Positions 26,063 to 37,640 of a stretch of DNA of 64,000 bases are shown here, piece by piece. The translations under genes and the position numbers were made by a program. The stretch is from Lytechinus pictus (Eukaryota; Echinodermata; Echinoidea; Temnopleuroida; Toxopneustidae): positions 29,410,001 to 29,474,000 of the forward strand of contig NC_087257.1 of NCBI RefSeq assembly GCF_037042905.1, in the 5' to 3' direction. Below the pieces are notes generated by a model. That model was not told the DNA's origin. It saw only the letters and a program-made list of their open reading frames with translations, and made no database searches. How positions within the stretch are numbered: the first letter of the stretch is position 1; the number at the start of each line of letters is the position of its first letter.

Positions 26063-26708
26063 CACACACACACACACATATATATATATTGAGTCATGAG
26101 ACACAGACACGTATCTCACTACACAGTACAGATAGTACGAGTACCGAGACTATGAGTGAGCTCAAATTTCTTTATATTCTGAGCTGAAAACTTGATATTC
26201 TAAGCATTTTTGGTACCAATGATTAAGATTTGTATCTAAAAGAAGAATAGATGCGAGCGCGAAGCGCGACCTGAAAATTTTGATATTTCGATCTGAAAAA
26301 ATGACAGTTTACTGACCTTTTTTTAATAAAGAACAAGCTATATATCCAAGAAAAGATTATTGCAAATTGAAGCAGTTCTTTTGAGGCTTAGAACTGAAAA
26401 CGGGACATTTACATTTACCAATTTAATCATGAAAAGTATGGGTTTTTGCTACAGAAATGATGCGAGCGCGAAGCGCGAGCTGAATTTTTTTTATTCCAAT
26501 CTGAAAAGCGAACATTTTGAGCACGATTTTAAATAAAGAACGAGTTGTGTATCTCAATCTCGCTTGCTGAATATTACAATCTTGTTTTTTTTTATGCATA
26601 TCCGGAATTATTGGGGGGGCAAAATGATATGTTTGCCCCCCCCAATATTTTCATTGGTGGGGCGATCGCCCCCCTGCCCCCCCCCCCCCCCCAGGATCGA
26701 CGCCTCTG
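25912..26708. mobile_element. hAT-type non-autonomous element, exact 8-bp duplication
   Basis: Ends CAGGGGCGTCGATCC and GGATCGACGCCTCTG are inverted with one mismatch. GGCAAGAC is directly repeated on both sides (25904-25911, 26709-26716). CAGGGGCG ends plus an 8-bp duplication are hAT features. Inside are (CA)n/(TA)n at about 25990-26090, two copies of a 208-bp unit with gcgagcgcgaagcgcga (26253, 26461), and G/C tracts next to both ends. Confidence 0.88.
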
Positions 26709-26800
26709 GGCAAGACAGAGAGACATATACACAAAAACACGTACAGTTCAATTAACAAGTTGTATATAGAAAAGTACAATTTTCAGAACATATCCTGCTA

Positions 26801-27067
26801 CAGTGGCGTACCTAGGATTTTCCACAGGGGGGGGCAAAACCGTCCGCCAAAAAAATTGACAAGAAAAAAAAAAAAAAAAAAAAAAAAAAAGGTCTTCAAG
26901 CTCGTCAGGGGGGCATTGAAGGTCTTAAAGCTCGTCAGGGGGGGGGGCAAAAAAGGTTTTTCAAGCCCGTCAGGGGGGGCAAAGATACGTTTTTGCATGG
27001 GTTGTGACTCGTCAGGGGGGGCAGAGTGCCCCCCTGCCCCCCCCCCCCCCCCGTAGGTACGCTAGTG
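26801..27067. mobile_element. hAT-type MITE, exact 8-bp duplication
   Basis: Ends CAGTGGCGTACCTAG and, inverted, CACTAGCGTACCTAC. TCCTGCTA is repeated on both sides (26793-26800, 27068-27075). The 267-bp interior has a poly-A run and a thrice-repeated ttcaagcycgtcaggggggg unit. Confidence 0.87.
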
Positions 27068-27241
27068 TCCTGCTAGCAAGGAGGACTTGTACTTCACCTT
27101 AAAAGATTATAATTTACAATGCAATATCATTTTTTTTTTCCACAGCTGATTACAATTAAATAAGAATTATCAAAGAAATATTTTGATGTGAAGCGCGAGC
27201 TGAGATATTTGATACGCTATTCGAAAAAAAGGAAAACTTAA

Positions 27242-27846
27242 AGGTCAAGTCCACCCCAGAAAAATGTTGATTTAGATAAATAGAGAAAATCAAACAAGCA
27301 TAATGCTGAAAATAATATCAAAATCGGATGTAAAATATTAAAGAAAGTTATGACACTTTTATAAAGTTTCGCTTATTTTTCACAAAACATGTGCACAACT
27401 CAGTGGCATGCAAATGAGACAGTCGATGATGTCCATCACTCACTAATTCTTTTGTTTGTTATTGTTTGAATTATACAATATTTCAATTTTTACCAATTTG
27501 ACATCAAGGACCAACTTAACTGAACCAAAAGATATTGTAACAATGGTAATGCCACATGTTCAGGGAGGAATAAAACTTTGTTTCACAGGACAATGAGGAG
27601 AAAATTAGAATATTTCATATTTCAAGTAATAAAATAAAAAAGAAATAGTGAGTGAGTGATGTCATCAGTTCCCTCATTTGCATACCGACCAGGAAGTGCA
27701 TATAACTGTTTTGTGAAATTAAGCGAAACAATGTTATAAACTTTCTTAATTTACATCCTATTTTGATGAAATTTTCAGTGTTATTCTTGTTGGAGTTTTC
27801 TCTTTTAATCTGGCAAATCAACTTTTTGTTGGGGTGGACTTGTCCT
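27242..27846. mobile_element. TTAA-type MITE
   Basis: Ends aggtcaagtccaccccagaa and, inverted, aggacaagtccaccccaaca. TTAA is present on both sides (27238-27241, 27847-27850). Interior halves are inverted around a centre with catcactcact / agtgagtgatg. The duplication fits Kolobok or piggyBac groups. A half copy of a related element is at 63105-63260. Confidence 0.85.
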
Positions 27847-27850
27847 TTAA

Positions 27851-30531
27851 GGACTCTTTCGTATGAATTAGTCAATAGGATGGGCCAATGTACCTCTTTA
27901 AATAATAACATCAGCATGAAGAGCACAAGATGACATTTATACTGTACGCCTTATGCAACATACTGATCTAATTAATGAACATCTTTAGAACTGTTCGGTA
28001 GGATTTCAGGAGCAGGATAGGCCTTTCTCACTAAATTATGCAAGCACAAAGCGCGAGTTGATGTAAAATACTCAAACTTGAAAAAAAATTGAATACTGTA
28101 ATAAACAGGATGCATATCTCACTAAAATTAATGAACACGCGAAGGGTAGCTGGAACATTTGTTGTTGTAGGCCTATATATAGCCTTTATTGAAAACTGGA
28201 TGGGCCTACATAACGCCATATGTAATCATCATGAACATTATTTCATTAACCTGACATGCAGGCGATGCGAATGCAAAGTGGTATCGGATTAAAATTTTGT
28301 TATATTATTATTCATTTTGATGCAGTGACTTGCAAGTTGTGCCATTTGTTAATTCTTCCCTTTTCCATATACTATCTTCGTCTATAATTCTTCCTCATAT
28401 TCATCAAATCCTTTTTGTCCTTCTTCTTCTTCCTCTTCTTCTGCTTCTTCTTCTTCTCCGATCTTCTTCTTCTTCCTCATCCTTATCTTTCTCTTCTTTT
28501 TCCCCCTCCTCTTCTTCTTTCGTTCTTCTGTCTTATCTTCTTTGCTTTGTTTTATTTTTTCGCCACAAATATAGGCAGCTAGGGCGTCATAGCGAGAATA
28601 ATTGTGTTTGGGCCTTTGGGGAGGGTACGCAACCTCCTCATGAAAAAAAAGGATAATCCTCTGCGCCAGCGCCCATGCCCATATGCGGGTGGGGGGGGGG
28701 GGCGCTGTTCGATATTCCTCGACCCGCCTATGCTCTTGTTTTTACATGATATCCCATCATGAAAAAAATTCTGTAAGTATCTTGAAATTGAAATCTAAAT
28801 ATTTATCTTTTTCAATTGTGCCTTTTAACCCCACCCCTCCAAAAAAAGAGGGATGCATATAGTAGGGGAGAGTGGGATGGACTAAAAAACCTATTTGTTG
28901 AAATATTTCAGTTTCGCTAATTGCTTTCAATTATTGAGAGCTGTCTATGCCGATATAAATGTATTTTTTTATTTGGAGAGCGGATCAAGAATTGTGAAAA
29001 AATATAAGCCCACCCCCAATACAAAAAGGGTGTGTATATACGTGTCTGTGTGTGGGTCGGGGGCGGGAAATAAACACAACATTGCATTTTTGTTGCTCAA
29101 ACTGTAAGGTTGGCATCAGAATTTTTTCGGGGGGGGGGGTGGGGGAGACGACCAGTCCTGTCAAGTTTGATACAGAAAAATCATCTTCGTTTAAACTAAA
29201 TGTTTTTTTTTCTCAAACAGTGGTAAAAGGGATCTGAGAGATGTATAGGCCTACCTCTCCTTCTCTTGCTTGGCTTTCTTCTTTGTATATTACCCCCCCC
29301 CCCTCTTTTCCCCTTTTGCCCTTTTAAATTTTATAGAATTTAGGCCTATAATGCGGGCCTAAATGCTATTCTCCATACCACGTTGAAAGTTGAAGTGATC
29401 ATCATGCCACGTTATCACCATGCCATATCGTCATCATCATCGTCATTATCATCGATCATCATCATTATCATCACCATCGATCAGTGACCACTACCACCGC
29501 CGCCACCACTACCACCACCACCACCACCACCACACCATAATTATCATGAACTGTCTATGTTCATTTTTTCGTTCATATCTTACGATTAATATGATCATGA
29601 TCATCAAGAGGTTCAGTTCATATTACAAAATTAAAATCGGGAGTAAGACCCCCCCCCCCCCCCCACTCCAGGATCGGATGAACGGCATGTGTGTTCCAAA
29701 AATGTCCGGTAAAGAAATACTTTTTCGCGGGACAAGTCCGGCCCGCGAATTGTAAAAAGGCGGGTGTATTCGACCTGTCACCCGGAGATTTCTTTAAAAA
29801 GGGATTTTTTTTTTCTCTCTCTCTCGCTTTGGACTCATGAGAAATTTAAAAAGGGGGTTATAAAATATCTTGAATATCATAGAAATATTGATCGAATCCC
29901 GCGATCAAATTCCTGAAATACCTGCTAGTTTTGAAAGCTCATTCAGAATTATTTCATTTTGAAATGTAAAATCATAGATAACAACAGAACGTATATATTT
30001 ACATGGGGGGGGGGGTGTTGTCTGTCCTGAGATAGGGGATACATTGAGCAGTGTTCCGGATTTAGGGGGGTCACCAAGGCAGGAAAAGCCTGCGAAAAAC
30101 CTGCGAAAGGGGGGGGGGGTTCAGAAATTTTGGCAGACCTTCGATAGGGGGTGCTTAATTTCAAAGGGAGGGAACGAGCATATAGGCGTACCCTAAATAA
30201 CACTGAGGGGGGGGGGGGCGGGATTAAGACAGATCACCAAATTCGTCCTCTCATGATGAAAAATAATAATGATAATAAAAAAATCTAATATTTTAAGACT
30301 TTTAAATCGCAATTATTGTTTGTACACTAGTTCATGGAACTAGTGCAAGCACCTGACTGTGTAAGAAGGACTAGACTAGAGTCAGGATCTGGGCCAGCTG
30401 GAGACCCCAAAACTATTAAAAAAATATATATATATATATATATATAAATAAATTAAAAAACTAAACTAAAATAATAATAACAAATATTTATCAATTCTAA
30501 TCTTTCGACATAAATATTGTAACAACTCAGG
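27851..30531. other. Gene-free stretch with degraded repeats
   Basis: Holds a decayed copy of the gcgaagcgcgagctg repeat near 28040, a (TTC)n pyrimidine run at 28400-28530, poly-G/C tracts near 28690, 29134, 29290, 29650, 30005, 30110 and 30205, and a (CAT)n/(CAC)n microsatellite at 29425-29535. No splice-compatible coding exon was seen. Confidence 0.6.
29425..29535. repeat. CAT/CAC trinucleotide microsatellite
   Basis: Runs of catcat and caccac interrupted by single changes, ending in about eight CAC units. Confidence 0.85.
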
Positions 30532-30613
30532 GATAGCGGGACGAAGCTGAAAGTTCGGGGGGCACAGGGAAAAAAGGCACCTTTTCTATCAAAAAGGGCA
30601 CTTAATTCTTAAA

Positions 30614-31294
30614 CATGGCCGTATGCAGAAATTGTTCGCGGTGGGGCCGGGGCAGCACGTGTAAATTTTTGTGAAAAAAAAATTCAAAAGCAAGAGAGCA
30701 AAGCGACCGAGCTCATCATTGAGGCGCTTTTACATTTTTTGATGGATTTTTTGATTACTTTGTTTTGCTGAAATTTGTGAAAATCTGGTTCCGGTTCCGC
30801 GGTCCCTTCAAAGTTCTGATAGGGAGAATTTCTTTAGATATAGTCCCAAGCAATAAAGAAACTGATGATATTCCTTTTTATTAATTGGGCCTAAATATTA
30901 TTCACCAATCTTTCGACATCAAGATTTGCAGCAAATTTCCTGTAAAGGGAGCATTTTGTGAAATGTTATTTGATCCAATAAAGTCTGCTTTATAATAAGA
31001 AGGATTTGATGAGGATGAATATTTTATTGATATCTGTGTGTGATGGGTGAAATGAACTGCATTTCTGGCTTGCACACATGCAGTGTATTAGTGCACTTTC
31101 AAATTTTTGGGAAAAAAACTCAAAACCAAGGGAGCGAAGCTACCGAGCTTATCATTGAGGCACTTTTACATGGATTTTATGGATTTGTGCATACTTTGTT
31201 TTGGTGAATTTTGTGAAAATCTGCAGTAAAAAGTTTTCAAATTTCTGGGGGTGGGGGAGCAACTGCCCTCCTGCCCCCGCTGCGTACGGCCATG
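30614..31294. mobile_element. Short inverted-repeat element
   Basis: Ends catggccgtatgcag and ctgcgtacggccatg match as inverted repeats. Two internal copies of gcgaagcnaccgagct...atcattgaggc (30690, 31130) are about 440 bp apart. Flanks ttcttaaa and atctttaaa are similar but not an exact duplication. Confidence 0.55.
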
Positions 31295-31496
31295 ATCTTT
31301 AAAAAAAAGAAAAAAAATTATCTACCTCACTCACATGACTTGTGAAACTTAGTACGTAGATCACATATTTTTTTCATTCAATATACGCTTGCAGAAGGAA
31401 GCAGAACGGCGCTAATTAAAGAACCGGGCGCTCATTGGGCTCGAAAAGAGTGAAGAGTGTTTTCAGGACAATTTAAGTGATATGAAGAACAGGCAC

Positions 31497-32075
31497 CTAT
31501 AAAGGCAAAGGGGCACTTGTTAACACAGAAAACAGGTCCTTATCGGGTAAAAGGGGCACATAACACGTTAGCGGGGGGGGGGGCACTTTCATTGGGTAAA
31601 AATTAAGGGGCACTGATACGACAAAGGGCACATATAAGAAGGCAATTAGGAGGGAATTGCTAAAATGAAACTTCTCAGTGAAAGGGGCACAGGATATGTT
31701 CGAGGGGCACTTTTCTTGGCTAAAAGGGGCACTGATTCGAGAAAGGGCACTTACAAGAAGGCAAAGGAGCACTTGCTCAGACATAAAACGTGTCCTTCTC
31801 AGGTGGAAAGGGCACAGAACACGTTCATGAGGGGCACTTTTAGGGTAAAAAGGGGCACTGGTACGAGAAAGGGTACTTATAAGAGGGCATAATGGGCACT
31901 TGCTAACGGCACGGATCCTTCGGGTGAAAGGGACATAGGACATCTTCGTGAGGGCATTTTTATTGGGTAAAAGGAGACCCTGATTCGAGAAAGGGCACTT
32001 ACAAGAAAGCACTTGCTCAGACGGGTCCTTCTCATGCTGGTGAAAGGGGCACAGAACACGTTCGTGAAGGGGCAT
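31497..32075. repeat. Minisatellite, about 120-bp unit, open on both strands
   Basis: At least five units share aaaggggcac, cacgttcgtgaggggca, ggcactgattcgagaaaggg and cacttacaagaaggc. A further partial unit follows the LINE at 36236-36330, so the LINE interrupted the array. One frame spells RGT...SRKGTYKKAK repeatedly. The minus strand is also open for 192 codons. It is probably a repeat product, not a gene. Confidence 0.75.
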
Positions 32076-32729
32076 TTAAAAAGAGTGTACAATGCGTGTT
32101 ATCATCAAAATATTTATTCTCTATGGCAGTAGTCCAGCTCGTGCTTGAATTAGAGTGCACCATCACACAATATGCAGTGCTTGTCCTGCTACTTATATCC
32201 ATATTTATATTTATTCATGATTATATTTTTTGTACAATCTTATTCATATTTTTTGTTCAAGTGTATCTCGTTATGTTTATTTCAGCCTGCCCTCTTCCCT
32301 CTATCTGAGTTTCGACGTCCTTTTTTAGTTATGGAAAAGCAACTCTTAATGCTGCCAATTGCTTACCCTCAAATTACTTTACTTCCCACGCGCCATGATA
32401 TCTTAGTGATAACATCCCCATCTATTGCGAATGGACTTCCTTTTACTTCTATCCATTTTGTCATGGATATCTTTCAATTGACAACTATTAAATCTGACAA
32501 ATTTTTCTTACACATCCATGTGTAGTACCTCAACTAATGTACCGCATACGCATACTAATCAGTCCTTTAGTCAGTCGCTCGACAACAGCTCTCTTAACTT
32601 CGAAACACCTGAACTTCTTTTTGATTTTGATGCAGATGACACTCCTTTCGACTCCTTTTCATCAAACCATGTAACAGAGAACAATTTTTTTCTCAACTCT
32701 GGAATCTGTTTCCGGCAATGATATTCTCC

Positions 32730-33667
32730 TTTTACATTTTAACATCAGAAGTCTCCACAAAAACTTTGATCGTTTGGATTTTTTCACAAAGCAGCTTAAG
32801 TTCAATCGTTCTATCTTGGGAATTAGTGAAACATGGCTAAAAGATGCGCCATCCTCTTATTTTTCTATGAATGGTTTTAACTTTGTTTCTTCTAGTCGCA
32901 TTGGAAAAAGAGGTGGTGGAGTGGGAATTTATGTCCCGGTTGATTTTAACTTTGAAGTCATCGGAGAGTTGACACAAATATCAGATGTATTAGAAACCAT
33001 CTTCATCGAAATTAAATTTAAAAATAAGGGTAATATGATAGTCGGTGTAGTATATAGACCTCCACACTCTAATCCTAGAGAATTCATTGAATTTATACAC
33101 CATATATTATCATCCTGTTCTCTTACTAACAAATCCTGTGCAATTATGGGAGATTTTAATCTAAATCTCCTTCAGTATCATGATAACTCAGACTGTCAAG
33201 ACTTCCTTGACTTGCTGCTTGCTTATTCATTTGTCCCAACTATTACTAAACCTACTAGAATGACCGAATCCTCAGCCACCCTAATTGATAATATTTTTGT
33301 TAATAAAACGAATAATGTAAAATCTGGGATTATAGTCAGTGACATTTCGGACCACTTCCCTGTTTATAATTTAACATCATATCCTATCTCATCCTGTCAG
33401 TCTGCATCAACAAATAATATTAAGACTCGCAACTTTTCGGAGGATAACGTTAACAATTTTATTAGGGCACTTGCTGTTGCTGATTGGAACTCTGTATATG
33501 CTACAGACAATGCTGATACGTCTTTTGATAATTTTATGGATATCTTCATGCATAACCTCAATTCTTCTATTCCATTCCGTAGAAGCCGTGTTTCTAACTA
33601 CAAAAAAACTCCTAAGCTTCCTTGGATTACCAAATCGCTACTTATATCTATAAACAAAAAAAAATAA
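32730..33667 (+). pseudogene. LINE apurinic-like endonuclease domain
   Basis: Carries the order typical of this domain: HFNIRSLHKN, ISETWL, GGGVGIYV, VVYRPPHSNP, IMGDFNLNLL and SDISDHFPV. The frame ends in an A-rich run at 33655-33666 where a frameshift separates it from the reverse transcriptase part. Confidence 0.88.
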
Positions 33668-33669
33668 CT

Positions 33670-35573
33670 TCTTTTATAAATACAAAACTACTCCAAACAA
33701 CACAACCAAATCCAAGTATACTAGATACCGTAATATTCTAACAACTTCATTGCGACTAGCTAAAAAGAACTATTACTCCTCACAATTCGATGCTCACAAA
33801 GGCGACTTAAAAAAGACGTGGCAAGTTATAAATGATGTCTTGAAAACAAAAGTAGTCTCAACTCCTATCTCGAGAATTCTAGTCAACGAAAACGAAGTAC
33901 AGGATTCTCTTGCAATTGCTGAGGAATTCAACAACTACTTCGTCAATATCGGTCCAAATTTGGCGCGAAATGTTTCTGAACCTAATTGTAATTTCAAACA
34001 GTTTTTGAAAACGCCAAACCCTCAATCGCTGTTTCTAGATCCAATTTTAGAGCATGAAGTATTAGACATAGTGAACAATCTGACAGTAAACAAAAGTGCT
34101 GGTTTGATAGTATATCCAACTCTTTGCTAAAAAAAACAATTACAGAAATTTTATCCCCCCTAACATTTATTTTTAATTTATCATTATCTAATGGAACTGT
34201 GCCGAAAAAAATGAAAACTGCAAAAGTTATACCAATTTTTAAGAAGGGCAGTAAAGAAGATCTCGGTAATTATCGTCCAATATCACTTTTAACAGCACTC
34301 TCCAAGATTTTGGAAAAATTGATTTATTCACGCACAGCGAAGTTTCTTGCAAAGTATAAAATCTTATCTGATACCCAATTTGGTTTTCGACAAAAACACT
34401 CTACAACTCATGCCCTTCTTCTATTTTTGGATAAAGTTAGCCGTGCAATTGACAAATCATTTCATACCGTTGGAATTTTCCTGGACTTCTCCAAGGCCTT
34501 TGATACCATCAACCATGATATATTATTATACAAACTGAGCAATTATGGTATACGAGGAAAGGCCTTGGAGTGGTTCAGGAGTTACCTAACGGACCGCAAC
34601 CAATTTGTAAGTATTAATGGTCAGGATTCCTACCCCAGACAAATATCCTGTGGCGTTCCACAGGGGTCGCTGCTGGGTCCTTTGCTCTTTATTCTTTATA
34701 TAAACGACTTCCAATTTAGTTCCGAAATCATGTCATTCATCCTCTTTGCGGATGATTCCAACATATTCTACTCCCATCACAACCCCCAAACTCTCCTCGA
34801 TACTGTCAATGAAGAGTTAAAAATGGTTCAAAGTTGGATAAATGCCAATAAATATTATCTCTAAATGTTAATAAAACTCATTACATGCTCTTCAGCAATT
34901 CGCTCTCAACCCTTCCTGGTAACTTATTTATACATGATACTCCTCTAGACCTAGTCGAGTCAACAAAATACCTTGGCATACATATAGATTCTAATTTATC
35001 GTGGAAGACTCATGTGAACTACTTATGTAAATTATTGTCTCGAAACTCAGGAGTTTTAAATAAACTTAAACATGAATTTCCCCACCATATTCTACTATCA
35101 CTATACTTCACCCTCATATCATCCTACCTCAACTATGGTATTTTAGCCTGGGGCAACGGGGCAAAATTCCTGCTTGATAGGATTTTATTACTCCAGAAAC
35201 GTGCAATTAGAAATATTAACAATGTTGGTTACCTATATCTCATACATATCCATTATTTTTAAAAAATAAACTCCTTCGTATATTTTATCTTTATACCTAT
35301 AACTTAGGAATCTTTATGTATCAGTTAAATGCCAATGATATTCCTTCTGTTATTGCCTCTCTCTTTTTTAAAAATAGCAGTGTCCATGGATATCCTACTC
35401 GACAAAGTAATCTTTTTCATCTTCTTCGTGTAAGAACGTCGTTTGCTAAAAGGAATATCACTTTTACAGGTCCAAAATATTGGAATGCCCTCCATAGTGA
35501 ACTATTACATTCACCCTCAATATATGTCTTCAGACGTAAGCTGAAACACCATCTTCTCAAGGACTACACTTAG
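33670..35573 (+). pseudogene. LINE reverse transcriptase domain, multiple frame breaks
   Basis: Pieces at 33750-34118, 34124-34864, 34885-35262 and 35316-35573 follow each other as one protein. Seen: KVIPIFKKGSKEDLGNYRPI, FLDFSKAFDTINHDIL (motif A), GVPQGSLLGPLLFILYIND (motif B), FADD in motif C, and the C-terminal GPKYWNALHSELL. Frameshifts lie near 34115, 34862 (stop) and 35255. Confidence 0.9.
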
Positions 35574-36219
35574 TACGAACACAGTTGTGTAATGGCTTAT
35601 ATTGAATTATTTTTTTTTTCTCTCATTGCTCTTTATTATTGTTGCGTGTGGGTTGTCTTAATCTTTGGAAGCTGTCCCTTCCGCTCATTGCTTCCTGATG
35701 CCATAGATTTTTTTTTTCCACCCTTAGCAATAATTATTTCCATTCCCCTACAGGCTCCAATTCAATTTGTTGCTTCTTACACTTGTTTCTTCCTATTCAT
35801 CATTTATGTATTTGTGTATCCCTCGTTTTCGTTTACTTTTTCGTTTTCCCTTTTATTTATTCCTCTATTTTTCTTGTCGTATTGATATTTTCACAGGACT
35901 CTCACTGCATATTCTTTGGAGCCTTTAAACAACAAGCTTTGCTTTTACCTTTGGCTCCCCATATCCACACCTCTCATTTTCTTTCTTGTCATTATATTAC
36001 AACCGTTTACAAGAATACATTATAGTACTTTTTTTCCCTTATATATTAAGTATAATTTCATATTTAACGATATTTATTTATGCTTACCTATGATAATTTG
36101 TATTGTATAATATTGTCTGTATTGTATAATATTGTTTGTACTGAGTTGTTGATTTTGTTGAAAATGTGAGATGTTGTTGATATGAAATAAATAAACCTTG
36201 AAACCTTGAAACCTAAAGA

Positions 36220-36390
36220 AATGGCACTAAATTGAACACTTACTGCGGGTCCTCTTCCGTTGAAAGGGGCACAGTAGTACGTTCGTGAGGGGGCATTTCA
36301 TTTTGCTTTTTTTTTCAGTGTTTCAAAAAGTGTAGGGGGCACTGCATGTGCCCGCCTCCCCTTATGATCAGGATCGCCGCCCCTGAGCCA
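36220..36390. repeat. Minisatellite remainder after the LINE
   Basis: Sequence gaaaggggcacagtagtacg and gttcgtgagggggcattt matches units at 31497-32075. It ends in ggatcgccgcccctgagcc, which resembles a transposon terminus. Confidence 0.6.
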
Positions 36391-36752
36391 TTTTATAACA
36401 TAACATAACATAACATAATATCAGTATAGCAGCTGCTCGTATATTATTATGAGACCAAACGACGCGCGGTTATTCCTGTCTACTCGTATTATGACGACAA
36501 AAATCAAAAACTTAAAATTCTAATAACTTTGTAAATATTCAATTTTCTAGCTCAAACCTTCATCACTTTATCTTTTTTTAATCCTGGAAAAAAAAATTTA
36601 GACAACAAACTTTTCATCTGGATTAATTCCCCATTTAATTAAAGCGTTTATCATGCAAGCCAAAATGTATCTACATATTTTGTGGTGGTTAAGTCCCAGA
36701 TCCCACCAGCCCCGCCAATACATGTATAACATTCAAAAGACCCCCCTCCTCC

Positions 36753-36855
36753 CATGGACCTATCCACGGAGGATAATTCTATTGTTACTGGGGGTGCTGA
36801 GCATTGTCACAGCACCCCCAGTAACAATAGATAATCCTCCGTGGATAGGTCCATG
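36753..36855. mobile_element. 103-bp hairpin element with 8-bp flanking repeat
   Basis: Inverted arms of about 46 bases from catggacctatccacggagg inward, loop agcattgtca, one indel. CCTCCTCC stands on both sides (36745-36752, 36856-36863). The flank is low complexity, so the duplication is suggestive only. It lies 2.5 kb upstream of the CPVL start codon. Confidence 0.72.
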
Positions 36856-36863
36856 CCTCCTCC

Positions 36864-37632
36864 TGATCCTCGGCCTAGCTAGTCCGTTTTCGGGAAATCG
36901 CCCCCGGAATCGCCCCTCGATGTCCACCCTCGATCGCATCTGATCACATGATATGTTATACGACTGTCAGGTGACCGCTGGCGATCACATCAGTTGCTGC
37001 ATGCATGCATGCATCATATCGTACATGTACACTACAGCTGAGAGCGAGCTGCTGATCGAATCCTGAGAGGGAACTGTTCCTGTAACTAATTGGAAGAAAA
37101 TTGGTTATGTGAGTAAGAGTATTTTCTTTGTTATCAAAAGAGTCAATCATCATGACATGAATGAATTGAATCAGTAAATCAATATTAGCCAAGCCAGAGC
37201 AAGGCAAGAATTGAAGAAAACATGATCAACTTTCAACATATTCAAACTTTTTTTGAAGACTCAGACAGTCTCACTCTCACTCTCAGTCATAGACCAAAAG
37301 CTTCGGTCTCTGTTATGTTGGTTGTTCCGCTGAACTACGTTGGCTCTACGAGGAGAAATTAAAAAAATGTTGAAAAACTCCTCGAAACAGACGGCTGCCA
37401 GCTGTCTATCTCAGTCAGTGTGATGATATGTATATTTTTTCCATCCATAAGGTTACATAAGGTTCAGTTCTGGACGCAGGATCTTTTGTTCCTCTAAGGC
37501 TCTACGTCCAGCTCCTGGTGATAAATAGTTACAGTGAATATGAATATTGTTATATATTCTCCATTTAAGAAAAAAAAATTGCTTTTTTCTTTATTTGTTT
37601 TATTTCTCCCTTCGTCTCTTCATTCCTTTACT
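36864..37632. other. Gene-free stretch upstream of CPVL
   Basis: No coding exon recognised. Because CPVL coding exon 1 starts just after a splice acceptor, a 5' non-coding exon and promoter probably lie in this region or nearby. A strong-looking donor, gtgagtaa at 37109, is the only hint, and is weak. Confidence 0.3.
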
Positions 37633-37640
37633 CTTTTTCC

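Larger units (their letters stand above)
32090..36212 (+). mobile_element. CR1/L2-like LINE, near full length but broken
   Basis: Contains endonuclease and reverse transcriptase coding parts in order, a 3' UTR (35574-36180) and a short tail with an 8-base repeat, ccttgaaa, before the minisatellite resumes. Several frameshifts and an in-frame stop disable the protein. The 5' end is uncertain; 32096-32525 gives hydrophobic open frames without recognised ORF1 motifs. No clean target duplication was found. Confidence 0.8.

Noticed and set aside
28330-28656. 108-codon open frame with poly-Leu/Ser
   Set aside because: It is a translation of a TTC-type microsatellite.
31497-32075. 192-codon open frame on the minus strand
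   Set aside because: It coincides with a tandem repeat that is open on both strands and has no domain, signal or splice context; treated as a repeat product.
30532-36386. A single large hAT element with ends cagggatagcgggacg and ggatcgccgcccctg
   Set aside because: The ends match only loosely and the flanks taacaact and agccattt share no duplication.
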